A stretch of 64,000 nt of DNA. Origin: Paludibacteraceae bacterium (lineage in GTDB: Bacteria > Bacteroidota > Bacteroidia > Bacteroidales > Paludibacteraceae). This document shows positions 25,980 through 36,072 of this stretch, in pieces. The notes below the pieces were generated by a model. It saw only the letters and a program-made list of their open reading frames with translations, was not told where the DNA came from and searched no databases. The stretch's first letter is position 1, and every line of letters starts with the position of its first letter. Both the position numbers and the translations under genes were made by a program. The stretch covers positions 17,494-81,493 of the forward strand of contig JAFUWV010000004.1 of NCBI GenBank assembly GCA_017477325.1, in the 5' to 3' direction.

Positions 25980-26743
25980 GTGATATATTATTTGTAATAG
26001 TGATATACAATATACGCCGTGACGAAAGTGTTGCCTACCGTACGTTGTCAGAACTTTTGAGTGCAGAGGAGATGGCGGAGAATGTATATGTGCATGACAA
26101 TACAGATAACAATGTGATGTTACATGGTGCCTATAATGCAGGATTACGTGAGGCAGAGAAGCGTGGCAAGAAGATGATAGTGCTATTGGACGATGACACA
26201 GAGGTGACAAAAGAGTATATGGAAGCGCTACAGAATTGTGGAAGAGAAGATGATGTGTATGTGCCCCGGCTGGTGAACAAGAAGGGTCAGCAACTGTCGC
26301 CTTTTTCATATAGAAGGGACAAGGGTCCGTTCTGGCGTAAGAGACGAAAGAAGTTGATAAACTCAGATAAATATGTATTGACAGCGTTCAATTCGGGTTG
26401 TATGATGAGGTGTGAGGCACTGAGAGCTTTGGGTGGCTTTGCGGAGGACTATCCGATGGATTATCTGGATTTTCATATGTTTCTCATGTTTCATGACAAA
26501 AAATTGAAGGTACGTCTGTTGGAAGTAAGTTTGAAACATGAGTTGTCGGTGGAAAACTACAGAGCAGGTGTGAGCAAGGAAAGATATATGCAACTTCTTT
26601 CTGCAGAGGAGCGTTTCTCAGATGAGTTGGGAGCTGAGGCAAAACGTATATATAAGCAACGTTTGGTGATGCGTTTAGTAAAATGGAGACTAAGCAATCA
26701 TCCGTATATCAAGGAGACATATCAGGCATTGAGGAATGGTTAG
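25976..26743 (+). CDS. Family 2 glycosyltransferase
   Basis: 255 residues from ATG 25976, again an ATGA overlap. Seen: SDILFVIVIYNIRRDES, VYVHDNTDNN in place of the usual DDGS loop, and the metal-binding VLLDDDTEVT. The N-terminal nucleotide-binding part is therefore divergent while the DDD region is intact. Near the middle NSGCMMRCEALRALGGF matches the acceptor-side motif of GT2 enzymes. Probable cytosolic sugar transferase for the same surface glycan; donor unknown. Confidence 0.85.
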   Translation: MSDILFVIVIYNIRRDESVAYRTLSELLSAEEMAENVYVHDNTDNNVMLHGAYNAGLREAEKRGKKMIVLLDDDTEVTKEYMEALQNCGREDDVYVPRLVNKKGQQLSPFSYRRDKGPFWRKRRKKLINSDKYVLTAFNSGCMMRCEALRALGGFAEDYPMDYLDFHMFLMFHDKKLKVRLLEVSLKHELSVENYRAGVSKERYMQLLSAEERFSDELGAEAKRIYKQRLVMRLVKWRLSNHPYIKETYQALRNG

Positions 26744-27452
26744 TGTGTGTGTTGCTACATATAATGGCGAAAAGTATATACGAGAGCAACTTCAGTCAAT
26801 ACTTTGTCAGTTAGGTGCTGATGATGAAGTAGTATTGAGTGATGATGGTTCAACGGATGGTACGCTGAAGATAGTAGAGGAGTTTCATGATGAGCGTATT
26901 AGGATATTGCGGAGTAATGCACACAGTTGCAAATGGAACTTTTGCAATGCAATAGAGCATGCCCGCGGTGATCTAATATTTCTCTCTGACCAAGATGACG
27001 TCTGGCTTGACGGTAAAGTAGAGCGCTGTGTGAAAGAGTTGGAGACGTGCGACTTGGTAGTGACAAATAGTATAGAGACTGATGCAAACCTGAATTGTAT
27101 AAACCCGAGTTTCTTCTCTGTTTACCACTCGGGAAGCGGGATATTAAAAAACAGTCTGAACAATACGTACTATGGTTCGTGTATGGCATTTAGGCATAGC
27201 CTGATAGAAAAGGCATTCCCAATGCCTAAGACTAAAGAGATAGGGCACGACTTATGGTTAGGACTGGTTGCAGAGATGACAGGAAAGGTGCGTTTTATAG
27301 AAACACCTTACATGCTGTACAGGCGTCACGAAGGAACGGTGACCAAAACAACAGGCCTTCTCAGAAGAAGTAAAAGAAACATAATGATAAAGATATGGAG
27401 CCGAGTGGTGGTTCTGTATAATGTGATAAAATATAAGATTATTCATGACTGA
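26736..27452 (+). CDS. Family 2 glycosyltransferase (rhamnosyltransferase-like)
   Basis: 238 residues, overlapping the previous gene by 8 nt. Seen: VSVCVATYNGEKYIREQLQS, LSDDGSTDGTLKIVEE and the metal-binding LSDQDDVW (about residues 77-84). It resembles the enzyme at 25.2 kb in both length and motifs, so the two may be old duplicates acting on related acceptors. MLYRRHEGTVT near the C-terminus is usual for this group. Confidence 0.87.
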   Translation: MVSVCVATYNGEKYIREQLQSILCQLGADDEVVLSDDGSTDGTLKIVEEFHDERIRILRSNAHSCKWNFCNAIEHARGDLIFLSDQDDVWLDGKVERCVKELETCDLVVTNSIETDANLNCINPSFFSVYHSGSGILKNSLNNTYYGSCMAFRHSLIEKAFPMPKTKEIGHDLWLGLVAEMTGKVRFIETPYMLYRRHEGTVTKTTGLLRRSKRNIMIKIWSRVVVLYNVIKYKIIHD

Positions 27453-28203
27453 TAATTTAGTAAGTATTATCACTCCGTTGTATAATGGAGAACGATTCTT
27501 GGGACAGACAATAGACAGTGTGCTCAAGCAGACGTACAAAGAATGGGAAATGCTGATTATCAACGATGGCAGCACAGATAATAGTTTGATAATAGCTGAG
27601 GGTTATGCCAAGAGAGACAACAGAATAAAAGTGTACTCTCAAGCAAATGGTGGCAGTGCATCGGCTCGCAACAACGGTATACGCCGGTCTGAAGGCAGAT
27701 ATATAGCCTTGCTTGATGCTGATGACTTGTGGGAACCGGAGTTTCTTGAGAGCCAGTTGCAACTATTAAAAGAAAAGCAATGTCAGTTGGTTTTCGGAGC
27801 ACACAAGCGTATAGACGAAGGTAACAAAGAAATACTTCAACCGTTTTTCCCTCCAGAAAAAGTAACATATAATGACCTCCTTAAGACGTGCTCTATAACA
27901 TGTCTGACAGCATTGTATGATACGGTGCCTCATGGCAAGTTGTATCTTCACGAAGAGTTTCGCAGTCTTAGAGACGATTATATTTATTGGCTTGAGATAC
28001 TTCAAAAATGTAAGGTAGCTTATGGCAATCAAAACATATTGGGTAGCTATAGAATCTTGGGGAATTCTGTGTCACGAAGCAAAAGAAAGGTGATTATTCC
28101 TCAATATAAGGTGTATAGGAAGATAGCCGGCTTAAGTGTGGTGAAGAGTCTGTACTACCTGTGTCAGTGGGCAATAAGGGGTGTTATAAAATACAGTAAG
28201 TAG
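27445..28203 (+). CDS. Family 2 glycosyltransferase
   Basis: 252 residues, overlapping the previous gene by 8 nt. The canonical GT-A motifs are clear: LVSIITPLYNGERFLGQTID, INDGSTDNS, NGGSASARNNGI and the metal-binding LLDADDLWEPEF. Of the transferases in this cluster it is closest to the common EpsE/WcaA-type bacterial consensus. It probably adds a sugar to the same lipid-linked repeat unit as its neighbours. Confidence 0.9.
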   Translation: MTDNLVSIITPLYNGERFLGQTIDSVLKQTYKEWEMLIINDGSTDNSLIIAEGYAKRDNRIKVYSQANGGSASARNNGIRRSEGRYIALLDADDLWEPEFLESQLQLLKEKQCQLVFGAHKRIDEGNKEILQPFFPPEKVTYNDLLKTCSITCLTALYDTVPHGKLYLHEEFRSLRDDYIYWLEILQKCKVAYGNQNILGSYRILGNSVSRSKRKVIIPQYKVYRKIAGLSVVKSLYYLCQWAIRGVIKYSK

Positions 28204-28213
28204 AGCATAGATT

Positions 28214-29650
28214 ATGAAGGTTTGTTTTCTGGTACCTCCCGTTATAGTCGGCGAACATCCGGCAGAACGCAGTTCGGGATGCACAAATGTAGTGTATGCA
28301 ACTCCAAATATATATGAGTTGCAGGTGGCGGCATGCGTGGAAAAGTCCGGTAATGAGGTGATATATCGTGATTGCATCAACCATAAAGAGAGCATAGAGA
28401 CGCTGCTGAGAAGAGAAAAGGAGACTCCGTCTGACGTGTATATGATGTGGACAGTGAATCTAAGCGTAGATAATGATATAGAGATGGTGCGCAGATTACA
28501 CGGTGTATTGCCACAATCATGGATAGTGCTGCTCGGACCCGGAGCAACATATTTCAGCGAGAAGTGTCATGTTGATGAGTGCACGATAGTAGTTCATGGG
28601 GAACCGGAGACGACGGTCGTGGAATTGCTTGAGAAATGGGAGAAGGGCAATGATTGGAAAAATACGGCAGGAATCTCGTTTCTTGAATGTGGAGAACATA
28701 AACGCACGCCGATGCGTGCATTGATGAAGAGTCTTGACGAGCTGCCTATGCCTGCAAGGCACTTGGTGAGTGACATAGAATATAGAAATCCGAAACTGAA
28801 ACTGACACCATACGTCACCATGGTGACATCCCGTAATTGTCCGTTTCGTTGTATATACTGTGTGCCAAGTTCGCTCACTTTCGCCCGTGAGATAGAATAT
28901 AAAGAGCACTTTAACAGGAAACCTCCGATCTCATTCCGTTCTGTAGAGAAGGTGGCGGAAGAAATTCGCATTCTTCATAAGGATGGTGTTCGTGCCATCG
29001 GGTTTATGGATGATAATTTTATCTGGAATGAGGAAAGGACGAAAGGTATCTGCGAGGTGCTGCGTGAGACGGGTATAGTGTGGGGATGTCAGGCCAGAGT
29101 AGATGCAATAACGGAGAATATAGCCAAGATGCTTGGTGAGAGTGGTTGCGGATATGTTGATCTTGGTGTGGAGTCGTTCAACGATGAGATACTGGAGTAT
29201 GTGCACAAAGGAATAACATCAAAACAGATATATGAGGCGATAGCACTGCTACAGAAATACAAAGTGCCGGTGAAACTGAACATACTGATAGGTACAAGTC
29301 CGCTGGAGACAAAGCAGACTATCAAAGAGACCATACGTAAGGCTAAGCGCCTCAAGGTGGACCAACTGATGATAAACATCGTGTCGCCATTTCCGGGTAC
29401 AGAGTTTTACAAGATGGCGCTGGAGAATGGCTGGATAGAGAACAATGAATACGTGCCGACTGACGTACAGCGTAATTCCATATTAAATTATCCTCACCTT
29501 ACGGCTCGCGAGATGGAGCAGCTGTTATTCCGTTCAAATCTAAGTTATTTCCTTTCCCCCGGTTTTGTGTGGAAACAGATGAGGCGATTCCGTTCGTGGA
29601 AGGATTTCACTCATGCGCTAAGAACGTTGAAGGTAAAACTTTTCGGATGA
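28214..29650 (+). CDS. B12-binding-domain radical SAM protein
   Basis: 478 residues. The N-terminal half (about 1-150) resembles a cobalamin-binding domain, with PPVIVGEHPAERSS, WIVLLGPGATYF and VVHGEPE. The radical SAM core starts around residue 190 with VTSRNCPFRCIYC, a Cx3Cx2C cluster that binds 4Fe-4S and SAM, followed by FMDDNFIW and LGVESFNDEILEYVHKG. The DxHxxG cobalamin signature is not seen, as in many members. The family carries out methylations and radical rearrangements, and some act on lipids or sugars. Its position between glycosyltransferase genes suggests modification of the polysaccharide or its carrier. Confidence 0.88.
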   Translation: MKVCFLVPPVIVGEHPAERSSGCTNVVYATPNIYELQVAACVEKSGNEVIYRDCINHKESIETLLRREKETPSDVYMMWTVNLSVDNDIEMVRRLHGVLPQSWIVLLGPGATYFSEKCHVDECTIVVHGEPETTVVELLEKWEKGNDWKNTAGISFLECGEHKRTPMRALMKSLDELPMPARHLVSDIEYRNPKLKLTPYVTMVTSRNCPFRCIYCVPSSLTFAREIEYKEHFNRKPPISFRSVEKVAEEIRILHKDGVRAIGFMDDNFIWNEERTKGICEVLRETGIVWGCQARVDAITENIAKMLGESGCGYVDLGVESFNDEILEYVHKGITSKQIYEAIALLQKYKVPVKLNILIGTSPLETKQTIKETIRKAKRLKVDQLMINIVSPFPGTEFYKMALENGWIENNEYVPTDVQRNSILNYPHLTAREMEQLLFRSNLSYFLSPGFVWKQMRRFRSWKDFTHALRTLKVKLFG

Positions 29651-29686
29651 GATAAGTCTGTATTTCAGATAAGTCATGTGTAGCAA

Positions 29687-30442
29687 ATGGATATAAAGGT
29701 TTCATATATCATCATTACCTGGAACGGGTTGGCTCTAATCAGGAGACTGCTTGAGTCTATTCTACACCAGATGAAGAGAGAGGATGTGGAAGTGATAGTG
29801 GTGGATAACTGTTCAGCAGATGGCACAAAGGAGTTCTTGAAAAGAGAATATACAGAGGTAAGGCTTATAGAGAACGCTGAGAACAGGGGAGTGGCATACG
29901 CAAGAAACAGAGCACTTGAGGCAGCGAGAGGCAGGTATCTGTTTATACTTGACAATGACGTAGTGATAAACGATGCGGCAGTAGAAGGGATGGAAGAGTA
30001 TATGGAGGAACATCGGGACGTCGGATTATGCGCATGCAGACTTGTAGGTGAGGACGGTGAGGTTCAAGAGAGTTGCAAGCCGTATCCGGGGTTACTGATA
30101 AAACTAAGGAATGTCCTGTTTCCGCAAAAGAATACTTTCTTTTATGCTACCGAGATGAACGGTGAGGCATTCGAGCCTGTATATGTGATAGGAGCCTGTC
30201 AGATGATAAGGCGAGAAGCATTCGAGCAGGCAGGTATGCTTGACGAAAAGATATTCTACGGTCCGGAAGATGCTGACTATTGTTTGAGAATCAGAAAGGC
30301 AGGGTGGAAGGTGATGTACTTGCCGCAATATACGATGCAGCATCTTTGCCAGCGCAAGACAACAAAGAGACCTTTCTCCCGTTTAGGCAGAAAGCATATA
30401 AAGGCTTTGATATACTTTTATTGGAAGTATAAGAAGATATGA
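29687..30442 (+). CDS. Family 2 glycosyltransferase (WcaE/rhamnosyl-type)
   Basis: 251 residues: VSYIIITWNGLALIRRLLESI, VVDNCSADGTKEFL, ENRGVAYARNRALEAARG and the metal-binding LILDND-type site (FILDNDVVIND, about 86-96). GACQMIRREAFEQAGMLDE matches the acceptor-side motif and PEDADYCLRIRKAGW is also family-typical. It ends the plus-strand glycan cluster and meets the antiporter gene tail to tail with 3 nt between stops. Confidence 0.88.
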   Translation: MDIKVSYIIITWNGLALIRRLLESILHQMKREDVEVIVVDNCSADGTKEFLKREYTEVRLIENAENRGVAYARNRALEAARGRYLFILDNDVVINDAAVEGMEEYMEEHRDVGLCACRLVGEDGEVQESCKPYPGLLIKLRNVLFPQKNTFFYATEMNGEAFEPVYVIGACQMIRREAFEQAGMLDEKIFYGPEDADYCLRIRKAGWKVMYLPQYTMQHLCQRKTTKRPFSRLGRKHIKALIYFYWKYKKI

Positions 30443-30445
30443 GAC

Positions 30446-31429
30446 TTACATAGTGAGCAGTCTGTAAGTCAGATAACCTGCATATACAAGCAGCAGGATA
30501 GCCCCTCCCCAACGTTTTACTTCACGCTCTTTGTTGGTCTTTACAAACAGCCAGACGAGCATACTGCCTACTGCTGCCACCCATGCATCTATTTCAATAC
30601 CATTATAGGCAGGCAGAGGACGAATGACAGCACTGGTGCCAAGGATTAAGAAAACGTTGAAGATATTGCTACCGATGACGTTGCCAAGTGCTATATCGCA
30701 GTTCTTTTTGAAGGCAGCAACAACTGAGGTTGCGAGTTCGGGGAGTGATGTTCCCAGTGCTACAATAGTAAGTCCGATGATAGCTTCGCTCACTCCGAGG
30801 TCTGTGGCTATTTTGACAGCACTCTTGACTATCATTTCTCCACCTACTACGAGGCCAACTAATCCCACAATAATGAGCAATACAGCTTTCCACACTTTCA
30901 TTGGTTTGACTTCTTCAGCAGTTGTTTCGTCAGGATGGTCTTTGGCATGACGGAATGTATTGTAGAGGAAGTAGCAGAAGAGTACAAGCAAAAGAATGCC
31001 TCCCAAGCGTGATAGTCCCCGTTGTGCTTCTCCAAAAGGAGACGTAAGCATAACCATAGCAAAGACCAGTATGCCGGCAATCATAGACATAGGTATGTCA
31101 AAATCACGTGAACGTTTCTGAGAGACAACAGGATATACGAGTGCTGTCAGACCGAGAATAACATAGGTGTTGATGATGTTTGAGCCGAGAATATTGGTTA
31201 TGGCAAGGTCGGTTGCCCCATCTGCCACGGACACCATATTAACTACAAACTCGGGCATGCTGGTTCCGAAGGCTACTACAGTAAGTCCAATTACGAGGTC
31301 GCTGATTCCAAAACGCTTTGCAAGACCCGAGGCTCCATCTACAAGCCAGTCTGCACCTTTAACGAGCAGCACGAGACCTATGATTAATGATGCTGCAAGT
31401 ATCCATGGATTATTTAGCAATTCTAACAT
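30446..31429 (-). CDS. Calcium/sodium antiporter (CaCA, YrbG-like)
   Basis: 327 residues, about ten membrane helices. The two alpha repeats that line the ion path are clear: GLTVVAFGTSMPEFVVNMVS (about 48-67) and GLTIVALGTSLPELATSVVA (second half), each with the acidic residue in the GTSxPE motif. Such proteins exchange Na+ (or H+) for Ca2+ across the inner membrane. A consensus promoter precedes it. It converges on the glycan cluster and has no functional link that I can see. Confidence 0.94.
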   Translation of the reverse strand: MLELLNNPWILAASLIIGLVLLVKGADWLVDGASGLAKRFGISDLVIGLTVVAFGTSMPEFVVNMVSVADGATDLAITNILGSNIINTYVILGLTALVYPVVSQKRSRDFDIPMSMIAGILVFAMVMLTSPFGEAQRGLSRLGGILLLVLFCYFLYNTFRHAKDHPDETTAEEVKPMKVWKAVLLIIVGLVGLVVGGEMIVKSAVKIATDLGVSEAIIGLTIVALGTSLPELATSVVAAFKKNCDIALGNVIGSNIFNVFLILGTSAVIRPLPAYNGIEIDAWVAAVGSMLVWLFVKTNKEREVKRWGGAILLLVYAGYLTYRLLTM

Positions 31430-31463
31430 TTTATTGAGTATATAAGTGTTGTTTTTTCAACTG

Positions 31464-31494
31464 CAAAGTTACTACAAAAACTGTACCTATGCAA
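31464..31494 (-). promoter_or_regulatory. Promoter of the Ca/Na antiporter gene
   Basis: Minus strand: TTG at 31494-31492, 20-nt spacer, TAACTTTG at 31471-31464; about 28 nt leader to the ATG at 31429. Confidence 0.7.
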
Positions 31495-31510
31495 TAATTA
31501 TTGTAGAAAG

Positions 31511-31542
31511 TTTGTCCTATTCATGGAAAATGCCTAACTTTG
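31511..31542 (+). promoter_or_regulatory. Promoter of ychF-aspA
   Basis: TTTG 31511-31514, 20-nt spacer, TAACTTTG 31535-31542, followed by CACCCCC; about 44 nt of leader before the ychF ATG. Confidence 0.75.
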
Positions 31543-31591
31543 CACCCCCATAAGCAGAAAACAGTATAAACAACAGAATAAGATAAGAATA

Positions 31592-32698
31592 ATGTCACTT
31601 AAATGCGGTATAGTAGGACTACCCAATGTAGGTAAGTCAACGCTTTTCAATTGCTTGAGTAATGCCAAGGCTCAGTCAGCGAATTTTCCATTTTGTACAA
31701 TAGAACCGAACGTGGGAGTAATCACCGTGCCCGACGAGAGGTTGAACCGATTGGCAGAGATATGTCATCCTGAGAGAGGTGTGATACCGACTACGGTAGA
31801 GATAGTGGATATCGCAGGCTTGGTGAAAGGAGCAAGCAAGGGAGAGGGATTGGGCAATAAGTTTCTTGCCAACATACGTGAGACAGACGCTATACTTCAC
31901 GTGTTGCGCTGCTTTGATGACGACAATGTAGTGCATGTGGACGGCAGTGTGGACCCGGTGCGTGACAAAGAGATAATAGATGCAGAGCTGCAGCTGAAGG
32001 ATCTGGAGACTATTGATTCAAGGATTCAGAAGGTTCAGAAGCAGGCTACGACAGGCGGTGACAAGCAAGCGAAGGCGGTATTGGAGGTATTGCTTAAATA
32101 CAAGGCAGCCCTTGACCAGGGCAAGTCTGCCCGCACGGTAGAGCTTCAGAACAAAGATGAAGAGGCTATAGCAAAGGAACTATTCCTGCTAACAGCGAAG
32201 CCTGTACTGTACGTATGCAATGTCGATGAGGCTTCGGCGGCCACAGGCAACAAGTATGTGGAACAGGTGAGGGAGGCAGTGAAAGACGAGAATGCCGAGG
32301 TGCTTGTGCTGGCAGCGAAGATAGAGTCGGAGATAGCAGAGCTGGACACCTATGACGAGAGGCAGATGTTTCTGGAAGAGATAGGTCTTGAAGAGTCGGG
32401 CGTGAACCGTCTGATAAAGGCTGCATATGCATTGTTGCGGCTTAAGACATTCCTTACCGCAGGCAGCGACGAGGTTAGAGCATGGACTTTCCGCGAAGGC
32501 ATGAAGGCTCCGCAGTGTGCAGGAGTGATACACACTGACTTTGAGAGGGGATTCATCAGGGCTGAGGTAATCAAATATGAAGATTTTATAGCTCTGGGCG
32601 GTGAGTCACAGTGCCGTGCAGCAGGCAAGTTGGGAGTGGAAGGCAAAGATTATCTTGTGCAGGACGGAGACATAATGCATTTTCTTTTCAACGTATAG
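31592..32698 (+). CDS. ychF: Redox-regulated ATPase/GTPase YchF (Obg family)
   Basis: 368 residues, a universal Obg-family P-loop protein that prefers ATP and binds ribosomes. Seen: G1 GLPNVGKST (about 8-16), [13 protein letters not shown]3 [21 protein letters not shown] split across the switch regions, a coiled-coil helical insert around 130-160, and the C-terminal TGS domain with [14 protein letters not shown]. YchF lacks the NKxD specificity motif of GTPases, and VCNVDEA occupies that position here. It lies 22 nt upstream of aspA, which suggests one transcript. Confidence 0.97.
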   Translation: MSLKCGIVGLPNVGKSTLFNCLSNAKAQSANFPFCTIEPNVGVITVPDERLNRLAEICHPERGVIPTTVEIVDIAGLVKGASKGEGLGNKFLANIRETDAILHVLRCFDDDNVVHVDGSVDPVRDKEIIDAELQLKDLETIDSRIQKVQKQATTGGDKQAKAVLEVLLKYKAALDQGKSARTVELQNKDEEAIAKELFLLTAKPVLYVCNVDEASAATGNKYVEQVREAVKDENAEVLVLAAKIESEIAELDTYDERQMFLEEIGLEESGVNRLIKAAYALLRLKTFLTAGSDEVRAWTFREGMKAPQCAGVIHTDFERGFIRAEVIKYEDFIALGGESQCRAAGKLGVEGKDYLVQDGDIMHFLFNV

Positions 32699-32720
32699 AG
32701 AATTAACATTAAAACATACT

Positions 32721-34139
32721 ATGACCAGATTCAGAACAGAGAGTGACCTGCTCGGAGAGTTGCAGGTTCCAGAAAGTGCGCTCTATGGGGTGCAGACACA
32801 GCGCGGAATAGATAATTTCCCAATCAGCAAGTTCCATTTGAATGAGTATCCGGATTTCATTAACGGCCTTGCCTATACAAAGATGGCAGCGGCTATGGCT
32901 AACTATCAACTGGGTTTGCTGACAGAAGAGCAGTATAAGGGTATAACAGGCGCATGCAAAGAGATACTTGACGGCAAGCATCATGAGCAGTTTCCTGTGG
33001 ATATGATACAGGGCGGTGCGGGTACGACTACCAATATGAATGCCAATGAGGTGATTGCCAACAGGGCATTGCAACTGATGGGGCACAAGGCAGGTGAGTA
33101 TCAGTATTGTTCTCCGAACGACCATGTGAACTGTTCGCAATCGACGAATGATGCGTATCCTACCGCTATTCATCTGGGTCTGTATGCGACTCACCTGAAA
33201 TATATAAACCATTACAGCGAGCTTATTTCTGCTTTCAGACAGAAGGCGGAAGAGTTTAAGGATGTGCTGAAGATGGGTCGCACACAGCTTGAGGACGCCG
33301 TACCGATGACTTTAGGGCAGACATTCTCGGCATTTGCTCAGATACTGGAGGAGGAAGTCAAGCATCTGAATATGGCTGCAGAGGAGCTGCTGACAGTCAA
33401 TATGGGTGCAACGGCAGTGGGTACAGGCATTTGCTCAGAGCCCGGCTATTCGGAAAAGTGCATTAAGGCACTGAGACAGGTGACGGGCTGGAAAGTAGTG
33501 CTTGCTCCGAACCTTGTGGCAGCGACTAGTGATACATCGCATCTGGTGGGATATAGCCAGGCATTGCGCAGGATTGCCACTAAGCTGAATAAGATATGCA
33601 ATGATCTGCGCTTGTTGGGTTCAGGTCCGAAGTGCGGTCTGCATGAGATAGATTTGCCTGCCCGTCAACCAGGGAGCAGCATCATGCCGGGGAAAGTGAA
33701 TCCGGTGATACCGGAGGTAATGAACCAGATATGCTACAAAGTAATAGGCAATGACCTGTGTGTAGCAATGTCGAACGAAGCGGCCCAGATGGAGCTTAAT
33801 GCAATGGAGCCAGTGATGGCTCAATGCTGTTTTGAGAGTGCGGAACTGATGATGAACGGTTTTGACGTGCTGAGGAAATACTGTATAGAAGGAATAAAGG
33901 CGGACCGCGAGAACTGCAGAGAGTATGTAAGAAACAGTATAGGAATAGTTACAGCCCTTAATCCTGTGATAGGCTACAAGAATTCAACCAAGATAGCCAA
34001 GGAAGCGATAGAGACAGGCAAAGCCGTGTATGACCTTGTGCTGGAGCATGGGATACTGAACAAAGAGGAGTTGGACAGGATATTGTCACCCGAGAATATG
34101 ATCCGCCCGGTGAAACTGGATATCAAGCCAAGGAAATAA
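32721..34139 (+). CDS. aspA: Aspartate ammonia-lyase
   Basis: Converts L-aspartate to fumarate and ammonia, feeding the fumarate respiration typical of Bacteroidales. 472 residues of the fumarase/aspartase superfamily. Seen: ESDLLGELQVPESALYGVQT, TNMNANEVIANRA, CSQSTNDAYPTA, GRTQLEDAVPMTLGQ and the signature loop GSSIMPGKVNPVIPEV. The first residues and the ETGKAVYDLVLEHGIL end favour aspartase over fumarase, although fumarase cannot be wholly excluded by eye. A strong terminator follows. Confidence 0.93.
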   Translation: MTRFRTESDLLGELQVPESALYGVQTQRGIDNFPISKFHLNEYPDFINGLAYTKMAAAMANYQLGLLTEEQYKGITGACKEILDGKHHEQFPVDMIQGGAGTTTNMNANEVIANRALQLMGHKAGEYQYCSPNDHVNCSQSTNDAYPTAIHLGLYATHLKYINHYSELISAFRQKAEEFKDVLKMGRTQLEDAVPMTLGQTFSAFAQILEEEVKHLNMAAEELLTVNMGATAVGTGICSEPGYSEKCIKALRQVTGWKVVLAPNLVAATSDTSHLVGYSQALRRIATKLNKICNDLRLLGSGPKCGLHEIDLPARQPGSSIMPGKVNPVIPEVMNQICYKVIGNDLCVAMSNEAAQMELNAMEPVMAQCCFESAELMMNGFDVLRKYCIEGIKADRENCREYVRNSIGIVTALNPVIGYKNSTKIAKEAIETGKAVYDLVLEHGILNKEELDRILSPENMIRPVKLDIKPRK

Positions 34140-34203
34140 GGAACCTGTGGTTAGTAAACAGGTAATAGTTAATAGCGAATAGCTGACAGGGAGCAGACAG
34201 ACA

Positions 34204-34240
34204 AAGAAAAGCGTGCCATAAGTTGTGGCACGCTTTTCTT
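34204..34240. terminator. Bidirectional terminator between aspA and pckA
   Basis: Arms AAGAAAAGCGTGCCA (34204-34218) and TGGCACGCTTTTCTT (34226-34240) form a 15-bp stem with a 7-nt loop. U-rich tails exist on both strands, so it can end both aspA (+) and pckA (-). Confidence 0.9.
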
Positions 34241-34265
34241 GTATTGATATTGAATGCGGGTTAGA

Positions 34266-35870
34266 TTAAAGTTTCGGACCTGCAGCCACAAGAGCCTTTC
34301 CTGCAGCGTTTCCTTCATACTTAACGAAGTTCTTAATAAAGCGTGAAGCGAGGTCTTTAGCCTTCTCTTCCCACTGAGCTGCGTCAGCATAGGTGTCGCG
34401 AGGATCGAGAATCTTAGGATCTACGCCGGGGAGAGCTGTAGGTACTTCGAAGTCGAAGTAAGGTATTTTCTTGGTTGGAGCGGACTTGATGGCACCGTCA
34501 AGAATAGCATCAATGATACCACGTGTGTCGCGAATGGAGATACGTTTACCGGTACCGTTCCAGCCAGTGTTGACAAGATATGCTTTTGCGCCTGACTTTT
34601 CCATCTTCTTTACGAGTTCCTCAGCATACTTAGTAGGATGCAGTTCGAGGAATGCCTGACCGAAACATGCGGAGAAGGTAGGAGTAGGCTCGGTGATACC
34701 GCGCTCTGTACCTGCAAGTTTAGCAGTGAAACCAGAGAGGAAGTAGTACTTGGTCTGCTCGGGAGTAAGGATGCTTACAGGAGGCAGGACGCCGAAAGCA
34801 TCGGCAGAGAGGAAGATGACGTTTTCTGCAGCAGGACCTGCCGAGATGGGACGCACGATCTTCTCAATGTGGTCAATAGGATAGCTGACGCGGGTATTCT
34901 CGGTTACTGACTTGTCTGCGAAGTTGATTTTACCGTCTTTGTCAACGGTGACGTTCTCGAGAAGTGCGTTGCGGCGGATAGCGTTGTAGATGTCAGGTTC
35001 AGACTCTTTATCAAGGTTGATGACCTTGGCATAGCAACCGCCTTCGAAGTTGAAGACGCCGTTGTCGTCCCATCCGTGTTCGTCGTCACCGATAAGGAGG
35101 CGTTTGGGATCGGTAGAGAGAGTGGTTTTGCCAGTTCCCGAGAGTCCGAAGAAGATGGCAGTGTTCTTTCCCTGCATGTCGGTGTTGGCTGAGCAGTGCA
35201 TAGAAGCAATACCACGGAGAGGGAGATAGTAGTTCATCATGGAGAACATACCTTTCTTCATCTCACCACCGTACCAAGTGTTGAGGATGACCTGCTCGCG
35301 TGAAGTGGTGTTGAAAGCGACGCAAGTTTCGGAATTGAGTCCGAGTTCTTTGTAGTTTTCAACCTTGGCGAGTGAAGCAGTGTAAACGACGAAGTCGGGT
35401 TTGAAGTCAGCTTCCTCTTCGGCAGTGGGCTTAATGAACATGTTGCGCACGAAGTGAGCCTGCCAAGCTACTTCCATCATGAAGCGGACAGCCATGCGTG
35501 TATCTTTGTTAGCGCCACAGAAGGCATCAACAACATAGAGTTCTTTGCCGGAGAGTTCTTTAACGGCAAGAGCTTTAACCTTAGCCCATACGTCTTCAGA
35601 CATAGGGTGGTTGTCGTTTTTATACTCATCGGAAGTCCACCAAACGGTGTTGCGAGAGTTCTCGTCCATAACAATGTATTTGTCTTTAGGCGAGCGTCCG
35701 GTATAGATACCGGTCATTACATTGACAGCCCCCAGTTCTGTCTCCTGTCCTTTTTCGTAGCCAGTGAGAGCAGGGTTGGTCTCCTCTTTGAAGAGGTACT
35801 CGTAGGAGGGGTTGTAGGCTTTAACTGTTGCGCCAGTGATGCCGTACTGAGTAAGATCAAGATTTTTCAT
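34266..35870 (-). CDS. pckA: Phosphoenolpyruvate carboxykinase (ATP)
   Basis: Interconverts oxaloacetate + ATP and PEP + CO2 + ADP; in rumen and gut Bacteroidetes it often fixes CO2 towards succinate. 534 residues. Seen: [29 protein letters not shown], the kinase-1a P-loop [11 protein letters not shown], the metal site LIGDDEHGW, and [16 protein letters not shown] and [11 protein letters not shown] towards the C-terminus. The start ATG ([11 protein letters not shown]) is family-typical. The predicted transcript has an unusually long leader of about 300 nt carrying a duplicated palindrome. Confidence 0.97.
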   Translation of the reverse strand: MKNLDLTQYGITGATVKAYNPSYEYLFKEETNPALTGYEKGQETELGAVNVMTGIYTGRSPKDKYIVMDENSRNTVWWTSDEYKNDNHPMSEDVWAKVKALAVKELSGKELYVVDAFCGANKDTRMAVRFMMEVAWQAHFVRNMFIKPTAEEEADFKPDFVVYTASLAKVENYKELGLNSETCVAFNTTSREQVILNTWYGGEMKKGMFSMMNYYLPLRGIASMHCSANTDMQGKNTAIFFGLSGTGKTTLSTDPKRLLIGDDEHGWDDNGVFNFEGGCYAKVINLDKESEPDIYNAIRRNALLENVTVDKDGKINFADKSVTENTRVSYPIDHIEKIVRPISAGPAAENVIFLSADAFGVLPPVSILTPEQTKYYFLSGFTAKLAGTERGITEPTPTFSACFGQAFLELHPTKYAEELVKKMEKSGAKAYLVNTGWNGTGKRISIRDTRGIIDAILDGAIKSAPTKKIPYFDFEVPTALPGVDPKILDPRDTYADAAQWEEKAKDLASRFIKNFVKYEGNAAGKALVAAGPKL

Positions 35871-35951
35871 TGTGATAAATGTTTTATAATTATTCTTTTA
35901 ATAAGCTATATTTGTATCAGGAAGGGGAATATTAGGTTTTTATGCAGAAAT

Positions 35952-35980
35952 CTGTATAATTATGCATGAATCTTAAAAAA
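35952..35980 (+). repeat. 29-nt direct repeat with ARG-box-like palindrome, copy 1
   Basis: TGTATAATTATGCA followed by TGAATCTTAAAAAA; 26 of 29 bases match copy 2, which starts 92 nt downstream. Half-site arrangement resembles the ArgR operator TGAATAATTATTCA (12 of 14). It lies in the pckA leader. Confidence 0.6.
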
Positions 35981-36043
35981 AAGCACTTTTCTCTGAGTGA
36001 AGAGATTGCTTACACTTTGCTTGGAGTATGCTTGACGCTTGCT

Positions 36044-36072
36044 CTGCATAATTATGCACCAATCTTAAAAAA
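36044..36072 (+). repeat. 29-nt direct repeat with ARG-box-like palindrome, copy 2
   Basis: Contains TGCATAATTATGCA, a perfect 14-bp palindrome (36045-36059 region), followed by CCAATCTTAAAAAA as in copy 1. Candidate operator for an ArgR-type regulator. Confidence 0.6.
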
